Origin: Mycobacterium sp. E796
GTDB taxonomy: Bacteria; Actinomycetota; Actinomycetes; Mycobacteriales; Mycobacteriaceae
Assembly: GCF_001672815.1 (NCBI RefSeq)
Contig: NZ_LZKK01000379.1
Span: forward strand, 1-64,000
Reading direction: 5' to 3'
DNA: 64,000 nucleotides
In this document: positions 36,451-49,500 of the stretch, piece by piece
Layout: every line of letters begins with the position of its first letter
Position numbering within the stretch: the first letter of the stretch is position 1
Program-made: the position numbers and the translations under genes
Notes under the pieces: generated by a model
Seen by the model: the letters and a program-made list of their open reading frames with translations, nothing else
The model's database searches: none
What the model was told of the DNA's origin: nothing

Positions 36451-36507
36451 ATGACCAACCCGTCGCTGCCACGCCATGCAGCCGTAATCCGCGAGACGCT
36501 CAAGTGA
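36451..36507 (+). CDS. Very short ORF ahead of ridA-type gene
   Basis: An 18-residue frame starting MTNPSLPRHAAV after AAGG ends with a TGA that overlaps the GTG start of the RidA gene (GTGA). It may be a leader that couples translation or the remnant of a longer gene. No family recognised. Confidence 0.25.
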   Translation: MTNPSLPRHAAVIRETLK

Positions 36508-37031
36508 GCGTCTCGGCGCGCCTTAGCGAACTCGGAATCGTGCTTCCCCAACTCGCCAAGCCGCTGGCCGCCTATGTGCCGGCGGTGCGCAGCGGACAAC
36601 TGGTCTTCACCGCCGGCCAACTCCCGCTGGAGTCCGGCACATTGGCGCTATCCGGCCAAGTGGGAACCGATGTCAGCGAACAAGACGGCAAGGCACTGGC
36701 GCGGCTGTGCGCATTGAACGCGTTGGCGGCCGTGGACTCCGTCGTCGGAATCGACTCTGTTCGCCGCATTGTCAAAGTGGTTGGATACGTCGCGTCCGCG
36801 CCCGGTTTCACCGGGCAACCAAAGGTCATCGACGGCGCCTCGGAGCTGCTCGGCGAAGTGTTCGGCGACGCCGGAACACATGCCCGCTCGGCAATCGGGG
36901 TCGCCGCCCTGCCACTGAACGCCCCAGTCGAGGTGGAAATCATTGCCGAGGTGCACGCTACGGCGGAGGTGGCCGATAGCCGGCCGCTGAGTTTCGCAGT
37001 TGCCAAATCAACTCGGGGCATAGGAGGTTAA
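36504..37031 (+). CDS. RidA/YjgF-type enamine/imine deaminase family protein
   Basis: 175 residues. It contains the RidA fold with YVPAVRSGQLVFTAGQLP, the central KVVGYVASAPGF and the substrate-binding arginine in HARSAIGVAALPLNAPVEVE. Such proteins hydrolyse reactive enamines or imines released by PLP enzymes. The GTG start overlaps the short ORF upstream. The 3' end overlaps the convergent DUF732-type gene by 74 bp. Confidence 0.88.
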   Translation: MSVSARLSELGIVLPQLAKPLAAYVPAVRSGQLVFTAGQLPLESGTLALSGQVGTDVSEQDGKALARLCALNALAAVDSVVGIDSVRRIVKVVGYVASAPGFTGQPKVIDGASELLGEVFGDAGTHARSAIGVAALPLNAPVEVEIIAEVHATAEVADSRPLSFAVAKSTRGIGG

Positions 37032-37323
37032 CCGCATAAGAGACCAGGTAATTGGCCGCGAATTCGTCATTGGGAGTCACGCTACTCTTGACGTCGCCCA
37101 TTACTTGGCCGTAGCCGTCGCCACGCCGTACCTTGTCACAGATCCCGTAGCCGTAGCCGACCGCGTCGTTGTTGGGAAAGTTGTAATGCCGGCGCACGGC
37201 CACGTCGTACATGTACTCCACCTCGGGCGCCGGAGCGGCGTGCGCTCGTGGTGGTGGGGTTGCCGCTCCGCCGACGGCAGCGGCGGCAACCATCACGGCC
37301 GCCAGCGACTCGCGATGCTTCAT
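36958..37323 (-). CDS. Secreted DUF732-type small protein
   Basis: 121 residues. A signal peptide (AAVMVAAAAVGGAA, cleavage near AHA) is followed by a DUF732-like domain with YDVAVRRHYNF, GYGICDKVRRGDGY and ANYLVSYAVNLLCPE. Two cysteines probably pair. The stop lies 74 bp inside the convergent RidA gene, yet the end (WQLRNSAAGYRPPPP) looks like a normal family tail. Function unknown for the family. Confidence 0.82.
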   Translation of the reverse strand: MKHRESLAAVMVAAAAVGGAATPPPRAHAAPAPEVEYMYDVAVRRHYNFPNNDAVGYGYGICDKVRRGDGYGQVMGDVKSSVTPNDEFAANYLVSYAVNLLCPELIWQLRNSAAGYRPPPP

Positions 37324-37400
37324 GGGCGGGAGCATATGCAGAGAAATCGGTGGAATGCCGCTGACAGGTTCGCGATGCGGAACACCGTCCGTCATTGCCA

Positions 37401-38864
37401 CTAGAGGGCGTCCCGGTCGCGTCCTGGCACCCGAGTGCACGGGTCCTGGCACGCGTGGTTGATTCCCGGCAGCATCTGACGGGCGTAGTCCCCGCCGGTG
37501 CGGACGGTCAGGGCCGCAATGATCGCGCCGACCACGCATGCGGCGGCGGTGATGATCATCGCCACCGAGAAGCCGGGACCGAGCGGCTCCCCCGGGCCGG
37601 CGGTGATGCCGGCCGCAACGGGCAGCACGGCGACCGCAAGCAACCCGGCGAGGCGCGCGACGGCGTTGTTGACGCCGGAGGCGGTGCCCGCGTAGCCGTC
37701 GGGGACGGCGGACAGGACGGCCGCGGTCAACGGCGCCACGGTGATCGCCAGCCCGACGCCGAATACGACGACGGCGGGCAGCACGGCGCCGAAATAGGTC
37801 GCCCCGGGCGCGATCCGCGCCATCAACGCCAGGCCCGCCGCGGCGATCAGCGGCCCGACCGTCATCGGCAGCCGCGGCCCCGCCCGCTGCCCGAGCGCCC
37901 CGGCCCACGGCGAGCCGATCAGCATGATGATCGTCATCGGCAGCATCGCCAACCCCGCCGCGAGCGCGGAGTAGTGCAGGCTTTGTTGCAGCTGCAGGGC
38001 CAACAGGAACAGCGCGCCGCCGACGGCGGTGTAGACGGCCAAGGTCGTCAGGTTGGCGCCGGTGAATTGCCGGGATCGCAACAGCTGCAACGGCAGCAGC
38101 GGCGATTGCGCGCGTCGTTCGATCGCCGGAAAGGCAAGCAGCGCAGCCGTTCCGGCGACAGCGGCGGTCGCCGTGACGAATGTCCAACCGCGCAAAGGCG
38201 CCTCGATGAGCGCGTAGATCAACCCGGACAGCCCGACGGTGACGGCGGCGGTCCCCAGGACGTCCGGACCGCCCCGCGCGGTGGGATCGCGCGATTCGGG
38301 GATGCGCCGGATGGCGATCCACAGCACCGCCGCGGCAAGCGGAAGGTTCAAGAAGAACACCCAGCGCCACGACGCCGCATCGACCAGCCAGCCGCCGATG
38401 AACGGCCCCAGCGCCGTCGTCACCCCGGACATGCCCGCCCAGATCCCGACGGCCCGGCCCCGGTCGGCATCGACGATCCCGGCGTCGATCAACGCGAGGC
38501 TGCCCGGAACCAGCGCCGCCGCGCCAATACCCTGCACCAGCCGGGCTCCGACCAGCCATCCGACCGTCGGCGAAAGACCGCAGCCGACGGAGGCCGCGGT
38601 GAAGACGACCAGCCCGGCGACGAAAACCCGTCGGCGCCCATAGCGGTCGCCCGCGGCGCCTCCGGTGAGCAGCAGCGCACTCAGCGTCAGCAGGTAGCCG
38701 TCGAGGACCCACTGTTGGCCGGTCAAACCCCCGCCCAGGTCGCGCCCGATGGCCGGCAGCGCCACGTTGACGACGGTGCCGTCCAGCAGCGCGATGCCCG
38801 AGCCAAGGACGGCCGCGGCGATCAGCCAGCGCGCACCGGCCGAGGCCAACGGCAATTGGTCCAT
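37401..38864 (-). CDS. MFS transporter, DHA2 (EmrB/QacA) drug efflux type
   Basis: 487 residues with about 14 predicted membrane segments, as in the DHA2 group. Visible motifs are motif D1 (LLDGTVVNVALPAIGRDL), motif A (GDRYGRRRVF) and antiporter motif C-like GPFIGGWLVD. It would export drugs or other hydrophobic compounds by proton antiport. It diverges from the small gene at 38895 across 30 bp. Substrate not predictable. Confidence 0.92.
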   Translation of the reverse strand: MDQLPLASAGARWLIAAAVLGSGIALLDGTVVNVALPAIGRDLGGGLTGQQWVLDGYLLTLSALLLTGGAAGDRYGRRRVFVAGLVVFTAASVGCGLSPTVGWLVGARLVQGIGAAALVPGSLALIDAGIVDADRGRAVGIWAGMSGVTTALGPFIGGWLVDAASWRWVFFLNLPLAAAVLWIAIRRIPESRDPTARGGPDVLGTAAVTVGLSGLIYALIEAPLRGWTFVTATAAVAGTAALLAFPAIERRAQSPLLPLQLLRSRQFTGANLTTLAVYTAVGGALFLLALQLQQSLHYSALAAGLAMLPMTIIMLIGSPWAGALGQRAGPRLPMTVGPLIAAAGLALMARIAPGATYFGAVLPAVVVFGVGLAITVAPLTAAVLSAVPDGYAGTASGVNNAVARLAGLLAVAVLPVAAGITAGPGEPLGPGFSVAMIITAAACVVGAIIAALTVRTGGDYARQMLPGINHACQDPCTRVPGRDRDAL

Positions 38865-38894
38865 GATTGAGGATTCTGGCCTACGATCTCCCGC

Positions 38895-39500
38895 ATGCCG
38901 ATCCTAGGAAACGCGACGGCCGTCGCCGCGAAAGTGTCTCGGGCGACGTCGAACGCGTTGCGCATCGAGCTCACCACGCCCGACGGCGCCGAAGTGGCGC
39001 GCGCTCGGCAGAAGGGCGGCGTCGGCGTCCTGCTCGGATTCAAGAACGGCGGCAAGAGCGACTACACCCTCTCCGGCCCGGCCGGCGAGGAACTCAGGCT
39101 GTCGGTGGCCGCAACGACTACCGTCACGAACCAGGGCACACCGGTGGGAAAGATCGTCCCGTCCGACGGCGCGGCGCGGTTGGAGGACGGCGGCGGCACC
39201 GTCCTGGCATCGATTCGCCCGCACTCGGGGGCCAAGGCCGACAGCGCCTGGCATCACGCGATCCTGTCCCCCACCGGCGACCAATTGGGCGTCCTCACCC
39301 TCATGACCGTCCACACCGGTTGGCGCGACATCGAATTCGAGGCCGTCCAACTGCTGGCCAACACGAACATTGCCACGCTCAAAGCGCCCTCGGCCGGTGC
39401 GATGCTCACACTCCGCGCCCCGGTTCACCCCGTGCTCGGCGACATGCTGGCCGCCGCGTGCGTCGACTTCGCCGTACTGCCACGCGGATACATCGCCTGA
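38895..39500 (+). CDS. Uncharacterised protein, predicted beta-rich
   Basis: 201 residues, no signal peptide and no membrane helix. Sequence is dominated by short alternating strands (TTTVTNQGTPVGKIVPSD, RLEDGGGTVLASI, LGVLTLMTV), reminiscent of a tubby/LURP-one-like barrel, but I cannot confirm that family. It is divergent from the MFS gene and 132 bp upstream of glgP on the same strand. Codon use is normal for the region. Confidence 0.75.
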   Translation: MPILGNATAVAAKVSRATSNALRIELTTPDGAEVARARQKGGVGVLLGFKNGGKSDYTLSGPAGEELRLSVAATTTVTNQGTPVGKIVPSDGAARLEDGGGTVLASIRPHSGAKADSAWHHAILSPTGDQLGVLTLMTVHTGWRDIEFEAVQLLANTNIATLKAPSAGAMLTLRAPVHPVLGDMLAAACVDFAVLPRGYIA

Positions 39501-39632
39501 CCGCCTCCCCGTTTCGTCGCCGGGGCGTGGCCCGGCGTTCACTTCGCGGACGGCAATTGCGCTCCTGATGTGCAAAAATCGCTGCCACACTGACGACCTG
39601 CCGCCCACCCCTAGGGAGTAGGACCACCCACG

Positions 39633-42164
<2,532 letters not shown>

Positions 42165-42168
42165 GCGG

Positions 42169-42975
42169 TCAGCGGTAGCCCGGCAGATCCGGCACGCCAC
42201 TGGCGGTCAGCCAACCGCCGCCGTCGACGACAAGGACGGCTCCAGTCACGTAGGACGCCGCGTCGCTGGCCAAAAACAGCACGGCTTCGGCGACCTCGGT
42301 GGTGGAACCGGGACGCCGCAGAGGGTTCTGGGTGGTTCGGTGCTGGGCATCGCCGGTGATTCGCTTCACGCCCTCGGTGCCCGACATCGCACCCGGGGCA
42401 ACGACATTCACCCGGACCCCGTCGGGTCCCCATTCGATCGCACAGGCGCGGCTCAGCGCGTCGACGCCGGCCTTGGCCGAAACGACGTGCGCCTGAAGGG
42501 CCATGCCGCGGTACTGGATCGCGGCGCTGATGTTCACCACCGCGCCGCCGTGTTCGCGCAGCCAGAGGTCGTATGCCGCCTTCGACACGTTGAAGGTGCC
42601 CAGTAGGTCGATGTCGACGACGGCCTTGAATCCCTTTGGGCTGAGGCCGCTTATCGGCACGGGGAAGTTTCCGGCGGCATTGTTGACGACGATGTCGAGT
42701 CGGCCGAACTTTCGCAGCACCTCCTCGACGACGGCCGTCACCTCGTCGTCGCGGCGGACGTCACAGACGCCGTATGTCGCGTCAATTCCCTCCTGGCGCA
42801 ATGCTTCAACGGCCGCTTGGAGATTCGGTTCCTTGCGGCTGCAGATCGCGACGCGGGCGCCGTGGTTGCCCAGCACCCGGGCGACCTCAAGACCGAGCCC
42901 CGTGGCACCGCCGGTGACCAAGGCGACCTTGCCTTGCAGAAGGTCGGCCCGAAAAGGGCTGCGGCTGTTGGTCAT
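42169..42975 (-). CDS. SDR family oxidoreductase, 2,4-dienoyl-CoA reductase-like
   Basis: 268 residues. Rossmann motif TGGATGLGLEVA, then NNAAGNFPVPI and the C-terminal ASYVTGAVLVVDGGGW. The usual YxxxK is replaced by HVVSAKAG, keeping Lys without Tyr, as in the peroxisomal 2,4-dienoyl-CoA reductase group, which also shows the AAGNF and EWGPDGVRVN segments. That supports a role in oxidation of unsaturated acyl-CoA. It lies 11 bp from the PE-PPE gene end... both on the minus strand, the PE-PPE gene being upstream in sequence order of higher coordinates. Confidence 0.85.
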   Translation of the reverse strand: MTNSRSPFRADLLQGKVALVTGGATGLGLEVARVLGNHGARVAICSRKEPNLQAAVEALRQEGIDATYGVCDVRRDDEVTAVVEEVLRKFGRLDIVVNNAAGNFPVPISGLSPKGFKAVVDIDLLGTFNVSKAAYDLWLREHGGAVVNISAAIQYRGMALQAHVVSAKAGVDALSRACAIEWGPDGVRVNVVAPGAMSGTEGVKRITGDAQHRTTQNPLRRPGSTTEVAEAVLFLASDAASYVTGAVLVVDGGGWLTASGVPDLPGYR

Positions 42976-42985
42976 GGCACGTCCG

Positions 42986-44482
42986 TCAGCTGTCCCAGCT
43001 CGGCATCAGACCCAACGCGCGCATCAGCTGGCCCTCGAACCCGGTCAACAGCGAAACCCCGGTGACCGACGACTGGGGCAGCGGGAAGTTCAGGCCCGGA
43101 TCGAGCACCGGGTTGAACGGGTAGCCGGTCGGCATCATCGACGGCGGCAGGAGCCCGAGATCCACCAGCGCCGCCTGCGGGCCCTGAACCGCGCCGTGCG
43201 CCAGGTCCGGGACGATGGTGAACGGGTTCGGCAGCTCGAACAGGCTGGCGGGAGTGGGGATGTCGGCGTACTCGCCCGACCCGTAACCCATGTCGACGAT
43301 CACCCGGAGGTCCGGCTGCAGTAGATCGGCCAGCGCGTTGCCGAACGGCTGCGGCACGTACAGGCGCAGCGGTGCGACAAGCGGCAGGTTCTGCGTCAGC
43401 AGCTCGTAGTAGTGGGTGGCCCCGGTGTACCCGGGCGACCTCGGCAGCTCGATCGCGTTGGCGATCTGCCCCGGCGTCAGGTCGACGTAGTCGTGCGTCC
43501 CGTGGTAGAGCGCGAACCCCATGAACGCGTTGAGATCGCTGACCGGGTTGAGCACGTACTGGGGCAGATTCGTCACCATGTCGTACTGATTGGTAAAGAT
43601 CACGGTCGGATACGGCGAGTTGGGCGGCGTCGCGCCGTTCATCAGCACGTCGACCAATGGGATGTACAGGCCGGGGAAGCGTTCGAAGAACCCGCCGTTG
43701 GGGTTGCCCGGATCACCGGTCAAGAAGAACGACAGGTTGGCGGGGTCCGGCGGGTTGGCCATTGCCATGAGGTTGCGGATCTCGTCGGTCGCAATGAGCG
43801 AACTTTGCGACGTGCCGTAGACGACCACCTTGTTGCCGGCCGCGAGTTCGGTGTTGATGGCGGCGTTGAGCAACTGCACTCCCTGCGCGACGGACTGGCC
43901 CAGCGTCAGGTTCCCGAGTTGCGGGGTGACCGGCCAGAACTGCTCCGGCGTGTAAAACGACTGCCCCGAGGCCCCGAGCAGCGGCGACAGCGTGGGGTTG
44001 TTCAGGAAGTTGGCCATGATCGAGCTGACGTACTTGGCGTCCGGCAGGGGGAACGTGGTGCCGCCGACGATCAGTGCCACCGAGCTGTTCTGCGGGACGA
44101 TCAGCGGCGGAATGCTCGTGGGGGCGGGGTTCTCGGCCTGCGCCGCGAACGAGGCGAGGGGGGCTTCCAGCTCGCCGATCGCGTCGCGCAGCGCCTGCAG
44201 CGCGGCCTGCTCGGTCTGCGTGTAGGCCGAGCCGGCCTCACCCAGCAGTTGCATGAACCGCTGCTCGAACACCTGGCCCTCCGCGGCCAGTTCCCGATAG
44301 ATCCGCGATTGATTGATGAACAGCGGCGTGACCGCCGCGCTGACCTCGTCGGCGCCGGCGGGCAGGATGCTGCTCGTCCGCAGCGCTGCGATCGCGTTGG
44401 CCTCTTCGAGCGCGGCGCCGATCTTTCCGACGTCCTGCGCCGCCGACGCCAGCCCCTCAGGAACGACCTGCACCCGGACCAT
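42986..44482 (-). CDS. PE family protein with PE-PPE alpha/beta-hydrolase domain
   Basis: 498 residues. The N-terminal PE domain (about residues 1-95) starts MVRVQVVPEGLASAAQDV with the PE dipeptide at 8-9. The C-terminal PE-PPE domain carries VVVYGTSQSS, a serine-hydrolase elbow, plus GYTGATHYYEL and VIVDMGYGSGEY. Such proteins are exported by type VII secretion, and several have esterase activity. The ATG at 44482 places the PE domain at its usual start. No PPE partner is adjacent on this strand. Confidence 0.92.
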   Translation of the reverse strand: MVRVQVVPEGLASAAQDVGKIGAALEEANAIAALRTSSILPAGADEVSAAVTPLFINQSRIYRELAAEGQVFEQRFMQLLGEAGSAYTQTEQAALQALRDAIGELEAPLASFAAQAENPAPTSIPPLIVPQNSSVALIVGGTTFPLPDAKYVSSIMANFLNNPTLSPLLGASGQSFYTPEQFWPVTPQLGNLTLGQSVAQGVQLLNAAINTELAAGNKVVVYGTSQSSLIATDEIRNLMAMANPPDPANLSFFLTGDPGNPNGGFFERFPGLYIPLVDVLMNGATPPNSPYPTVIFTNQYDMVTNLPQYVLNPVSDLNAFMGFALYHGTHDYVDLTPGQIANAIELPRSPGYTGATHYYELLTQNLPLVAPLRLYVPQPFGNALADLLQPDLRVIVDMGYGSGEYADIPTPASLFELPNPFTIVPDLAHGAVQGPQAALVDLGLLPPSMMPTGYPFNPVLDPGLNFPLPQSSVTGVSLLTGFEGQLMRALGLMPSWDS

Positions 44483-44583
44483 TCTGGCCAACAACGGCGG
44501 CCGCCGAGCGCTCTTCGATGAATTCCTACCGACGCCGCGTCTTACACTGGGCCGTCGGAGGCGCGACTGAAGGTGAAGTACCA

Positions 44584-44865
44584 GTGAGGACCCCCACGAC
44601 GATTGCTGCCGGCGGGCTGGCTTGCCTGGCCTTGCTGTTGGGCGGGGGCGTCGCCCACGCCGATAGCTTTCAGGACAAAGAAAAACAGGCGTGCCAGCTG
44701 ATGGATGATCCGGCCGGCCCCGAATCGGGTTATGCGCCAGCCGAATATGCATTCATGACGCTGCGCGCCAAGATGTCGGCCGAGGACGCACGGAACGTCA
44801 TGTCGCTGGCGGCCCAGGACGTTTGCCCCAATCACATAATCGACCTGCCCGCGAGCTGGCGCTAA
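44584..44865 (+). CDS. Small secreted DUF732-type protein
   Basis: 93 residues from a GTG preceded by GAAGGTGA. The signal peptide (GLACLALLLGGGVAHA) cleaves after AHA. The mature part has ACQLMDDPAG, YAPAEYAFMTLRAKMSAEDARNVM and two cysteines. Function unknown. It is divergent from the PE-PPE gene and followed by a terminator-like structure. Confidence 0.8.
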   Translation: MRTPTTIAAGGLACLALLLGGGVAHADSFQDKEKQACQLMDDPAGPESGYAPAEYAFMTLRAKMSAEDARNVMSLAAQDVCPNHIIDLPASWR

Positions 44866-45173
44866 TAGCTGAGTAACTCGGATCATTGCCGCTTCTAGCC
44901 CGCGGCAATCAAGATCGGCGATCTTATTTTTTCGCAGTTCAGCCCTATCTTTACTCCTTCGAAATTCATAGGGTTCACCAGAGATAGTCACCGAAACCGC
45001 AAAGGTGGCTGGATATGCACAGTTCGCGTGGTCCGCCGAGAACTCGAATGAGCGGTTACCGCCCGGAAACCCGGGCCGCGGTACCAATCTGTCCCGCATC
45101 ACCCGGCGCTTTATCTTGCGCCGTCAAAAAAGGGGGGTTTGCCACCGAAGTCAAGCTAAGGAGATGTGACACA
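44866..45173. other. Intergenic region upstream of the PPE gene
   Basis: 308 bp. Its first part contains two hairpins with a T-tract (listed as a terminator). The remainder presumably carries the PPE promoter, with AAGGAG just before 45174 as ribosome binding site. No credible gene was seen. Confidence 0.45.
44885..44932 (+). terminator. Two hairpins followed by a T-run
   Basis: First hairpin: ATTGCCGC (44885-44892) pairs with GCGGCAAT (44902-44909). Second: AAGATC (44911-44916) pairs with GATCTT (44920-44925) around GGC and is followed by ATTTTTT. This looks like an intrinsic terminator for the DUF732-type gene, a form not common in mycobacteria. Confidence 0.6.
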
Positions 45174-46337
45174 ATGGATTTCGCGATTTTACCCCCGGAG
45201 ATCAACTCCGCCCGAATGTACACCGGCCCGGGGTCGGGTTCGCTTTTGGCCGCCGCAGGCAGCTGGGATTCCCTGGCCGCCGAATTGGCCACCACGGCCG
45301 AGACCTACCAATCGGTGATCTCGGGCCTGACCACCTTGAACTGGCACGGCCCCGCGTCGGATTCGATGGCGGCCACCGCCATCCCCTACATCGGTTGGCT
45401 GAGTATGACTGCCGAGCAGAGCAAGCAGACCGCCATGCAGGCCAGGGCCGCCGCGGCGGCCTACGAGCAGGCGTTCGCGATGACCGTGCCCCCGCCGGTG
45501 ATCGCGGCCAACCGCACTCAACTGGCTTCCCTGATCGCAACCAACTTCTTCGGCCAAAACACTGCGGCCATCGCGGCGACCGAGGCGCAATACGCCGAAA
45601 TGTGGGCCCAGGACGCCGCCGCGATGTACGGCTACTCAAGCGCCTCGGCCGCCGCGGCGACGCTGACGCCGTTCACCCCGCCGAACCAGACCACCAATCC
45701 GGCGGGCGCGGCCAGCCAATCGGCCGCGGTGGCACAGGCCAACACACTTCAAGGAGTCGCAGCTGGGCCTATATCACAATGGCTCCAATATTTGTGGGCC
45801 AACTTTTTGCAGGACATCGCACCCCTCACGGACAGCGAGCTTGGCAAACTAATCGGGCCTGACGCCACAGTGTGGGGTTCTCTGGCTTCGAGTGGGGTGT
45901 TCCAGCTGCCGGCCACGCTTAACATTGCAGGTTTTGCGGGCAAGAGCACCATGGACGCGGACGCACTAGTCGAGGATTTTGCGAAATCACTTGCAAAAGC
46001 CGGGGAAGCATTAGGGGTGTCGATCCCATCCGGGCTTACTAAGTTGCCGGTGGAAAACATGAGCGCCTTCACCAGTGGCGGCGGCGTGTCCGCGATGCTT
46101 ACCAGCGCAAAGTCGATCGGTCCGATGTCAGTGCCGGCGAGCTGGTCCACCCCGGCGGTCAGCCACATATCGGCACTGTCAGGCACCGGTTTAACCACGC
46201 TGCCGGGAAGCGAGGAGGCAGTCGGGGCGGGAATGCCCGGCGTGCCCGGAATGCCGGCGGCGACGCGGGCATCGGGCGTCATACCGCGATACGGGAACCG
46301 GCTGACGGTGATGCCACGGCCGCCGGCGGCCGGGTGA
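45174..46337 (+). CDS. PPE family protein, PPE-SVP subgroup
   Basis: 387 residues. The N-terminal PPE domain (about 170 residues) starts [15 protein letters not shown] with PPE at 7-9 and includes [11 protein letters not shown] (the WxG motif) and [15 protein letters not shown]. The C-terminal part contains GPMSVPASW, the SVP signature, and a Gly/Pro-rich tail. PPE proteins are type VII secreted and usually work with a PE protein; no stand-alone PE gene is adjacent. Ribosome binding site AAGGAG fixes the start. Confidence 0.95.
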   Translation: MDFAILPPEINSARMYTGPGSGSLLAAAGSWDSLAAELATTAETYQSVISGLTTLNWHGPASDSMAATAIPYIGWLSMTAEQSKQTAMQARAAAAAYEQAFAMTVPPPVIAANRTQLASLIATNFFGQNTAAIAATEAQYAEMWAQDAAAMYGYSSASAAAATLTPFTPPNQTTNPAGAASQSAAVAQANTLQGVAAGPISQWLQYLWANFLQDIAPLTDSELGKLIGPDATVWGSLASSGVFQLPATLNIAGFAGKSTMDADALVEDFAKSLAKAGEALGVSIPSGLTKLPVENMSAFTSGGGVSAMLTSAKSIGPMSVPASWSTPAVSHISALSGTGLTTLPGSEEAVGAGMPGVPGMPAATRASGVIPRYGNRLTVMPRPPAAG

Positions 46338-46533
46338 CACAGCCCTCGTCGTCCACGATTGGCCTTCGCGTTGTGAGCGCGCCCGGCCGGTGTACGCCAA
46401 TTCGAGCGGATTGGAGTAGTCGACTACTCGAGATCAGTACTGCACATCGTCCCTAGCATTTGCCCACAGGATTCGGAAATTCGCCCGGCATACAGCTTGG
46501 CGGCCGTCGGTCATGCGGGACAAGGGAAACATC

Positions 46534-49500
46534 ATGGTGCGGATTGAAGAGGCATCCATGTCGGAAACTTTGGTGACTGAAGAGACTTCACAGTCGCAAA
46601 CTGAGGCAACTGAAGAGGTTTCCCCGTCGGCAATCGAGGCAGCCAAATGGGCGTCTCGCCGGCGGGTCCTAACGGCCGCGGCATTTGCCCTTGCAACCGC
46701 CGGTGGCGTATTGGTGTGGTATTCGTGGCCGGGCCCCGCAGGGTCGAGCTTCGCGAGGTACATCTACGGTCACGGCTCGCAATTCCCAGTCGTCGTCGAT
46801 CGGGTCCGGGCAGCGATTTACTCGGATTTTCTCTTCGTCCTCGGCTACACCCTCACGCTGGGCGGGCTAGCGGGGGTCTTCCTGTTGTGGGCGATCTCGG
46901 CGGCTGGGCGACTAGCGGCCATATACGTCGCTGCGGCCGTGGCAATTGCCTCTTTAGCCGGGATTATCGAGGCTTCGCTGATTTGTTGGGCGGTCGAAGG
47001 TCACAACTCGACCGCCTGGATCAACGCTATCTCGACGGCAGCAACCATCCAATGGTGCGCCTTGCTGCTAGCCCTCGGCGGCTTTCCCGCGACAGTGGGA
47101 ATCGTCCTTCGCTGGGCGGCGGCGGCTGGGAGATCTTGCCGGACGCGGTCCTCGGACAAGACCACCGCGAAGTGGTGGAACGAAGTGCTGTGGACGCCAC
47201 CCAAGCCGACCGATGCTGTCGACCCCGATGAAGCGAGCTGGGTCGAAGCGTATAACGTCCCCGATGCTGGGAACGTCATCAAAGCCCGGAATGGCGAGCG
47301 GGTGCAAGCGATCTGCTTATCCGGTGGCGGAGTGCGGTCGGCATGCATCGCGATGGGCGTCATGCAGGAATTCTCAAAAGAGGATCCGATCAAACCAGGC
47401 ATAGGTGTTCACGAAAAGTTCGGCGGCAGGGCAAAGCTCATCGACACCGTCGACTACGTGATCTCGGTATCCGGCGGCGGCTATACGGCCGGCGCGCGGC
47501 TGCTGGCCACCCAGGACACCGAGAAGAAGCCCTTGGTTTCCGAGCGCTTCGAGGAAGGGTCGCCCGAGCTCGACCATTTCCGAAGGGGCTCAAGCTATAT
47601 CGCAGACTCGCCCGGAGAACTGGTCTACGCGTTGGCCGTGGTCTTCAAGAATCTGCTCGCATCGATCACCATCCTCTTCACCCTCCCCGCCTTGCTGGGG
47701 TGGGTGTTCGGATATCTGCTATCGCGCCCCGCCTTCTCCTTCGCCCAGATCATTCCCGTACTCAATCCGAACGTTAACGACGCGTTCGTGCACGAGCACC
47801 CGGACTACCTGATGTGTCTGACAGACCATCCTGCGTCGTGGATCGCAGTGGCTGTCTTCGCCGGCTTGGCCGCGTTCCTCACCAGTATCGCAATGGGTAT
47901 CGAGATGTTTCTCTGGAAGAAACCTAGCGAGCGCGCGAAATTGTGGGTGCAGCGCTTCGCGGTCGGCAGCGCGGTCTTCGCAGCGCTGGTGCTGATAGTG
48001 GTCGTCGGGCTACCGACGCTGATGCGGCTGTGTTCATCGCTCAGCGCGCACGCTACCCATAACCAGGGTGACGCCGCCGCAGCCGTTTCCGGCCTGGTGG
48101 GTCTCAACTACCTGGCGGCGATTACCGCGATGGCTTGGAAAAAGCGCAGCACACTGTCGGGAGAGGCGAAAAAGCTCTCACTATGGAAGCGACTGCTCCC
48201 CCCGGGCGTCATCGCGATGATTCTGGTGGTGGTGACCCTTACCGTCCTGCTGGTCGCGTGGCTGATCATCCTCGGATGTTTTGCTGCCGGCGTATTTCGC
48301 TCGTTGACCACGGGCGGACTAGAGGGTGGCCTTCGCCAGATGCCTTTCTCCGCCTTGTGGCCCTCGTTGGTATTGGTCCTAGCGATCGCATGGATCAGCT
48401 CGGTGGATGTCGCGTCGATAAGCCTGAATCCGTTCTATCGCTATCGATTAGGGAAGACGTTCGCGGTTCGGCGCAAACGAGTTTCGGGCCTCTGGCGCGC
48501 AGAAGCCTACGACCGGAATGAATACACCTGGTTGCCTGACTTTGGCAGCGTTCCCGCGGGCGGACCCAAGTTCATTTTCGCCGCCGCGGCCCCCATCAGC
48601 GGAAAGCACAAGCCTGCACCGGGATTGAACGCGGTGTCCTACGTGATCAGCCACGATTTCATCGGTGGCCCCGAACTTGGGTGGCTGCAGACTCCCCAGC
48701 TGCACGACCAATCCCCACCCAGAATCAAGCGGGATCTCACGGTTTTGACTGCGGTTGCAGCGAGTGGAGCCGCCTTCGCGTCGGCGATGGGCCGACAACA
48801 GAAGGGATTTGAAAAACTACTGGCCGTTTCGGGTGCTCGCCTGGGGACATGGCTGCCCAACCCGAATTTTGTTGCCAACCTTGCTGCCTCCGAGAATGGG
48901 GCCTGCCTCGATCCCAAGGACAACAAGAGGCCGTGGCCGAAGTCATTGCCTTACATTCGCGGCGCCGGCTACTACTACCGCGAACTCATCGGCCTCAACT
49001 ACCCCGACGCGCGGTTGGTACAAGTCACCGACGGCGGCCACTACGAAAACCTTGGACTGGTCGAGGCGCTGCGCCGACGCAGCCGACTGATCTTCTGCAT
49101 CGATGGGGGCGGCGATGCACCCCCATTGGCCAGCGGGCTGGCCGACGCGATGCGATTGGCCGAATACGAGCTGGGTGTGACGATCGATTTCGACTATTTC
49201 GCAAAGTTCCCCTTGGCGGAGCTCACCCCCGGCTCCGGCGACAAGTTCGAAGAGACCGACGCGTTTTACGGCCTGAACAGTCGCCTCGCCAAGAGGACCG
49301 TCGCGGTCGGGCTCATCACCTATCCATCGGCAGCCCCTGACTTGGGGCATGGCCCACATGAGCGTCAAGGCCTTCTCATTTTCGCGAAAGCGGTGCTGTG
49401 CAAGGGATTCCCCCAGTGGCTCTTGACCTACGCGGCCTCGGGTGACGTGTTCCCCCATGACCCGACATCCGATCAATGGTTCAACGAAGGGCAGTTCGCC

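Noticed and set aside
36958-38712. Long minus-strand frame joining the DUF732 gene to an Arg/Gly-rich extension through the MFS gene
   Set aside because: Only the part from 37323 has a start, signal peptide and family features; the extension is a shadow of the MFS transporter gene.
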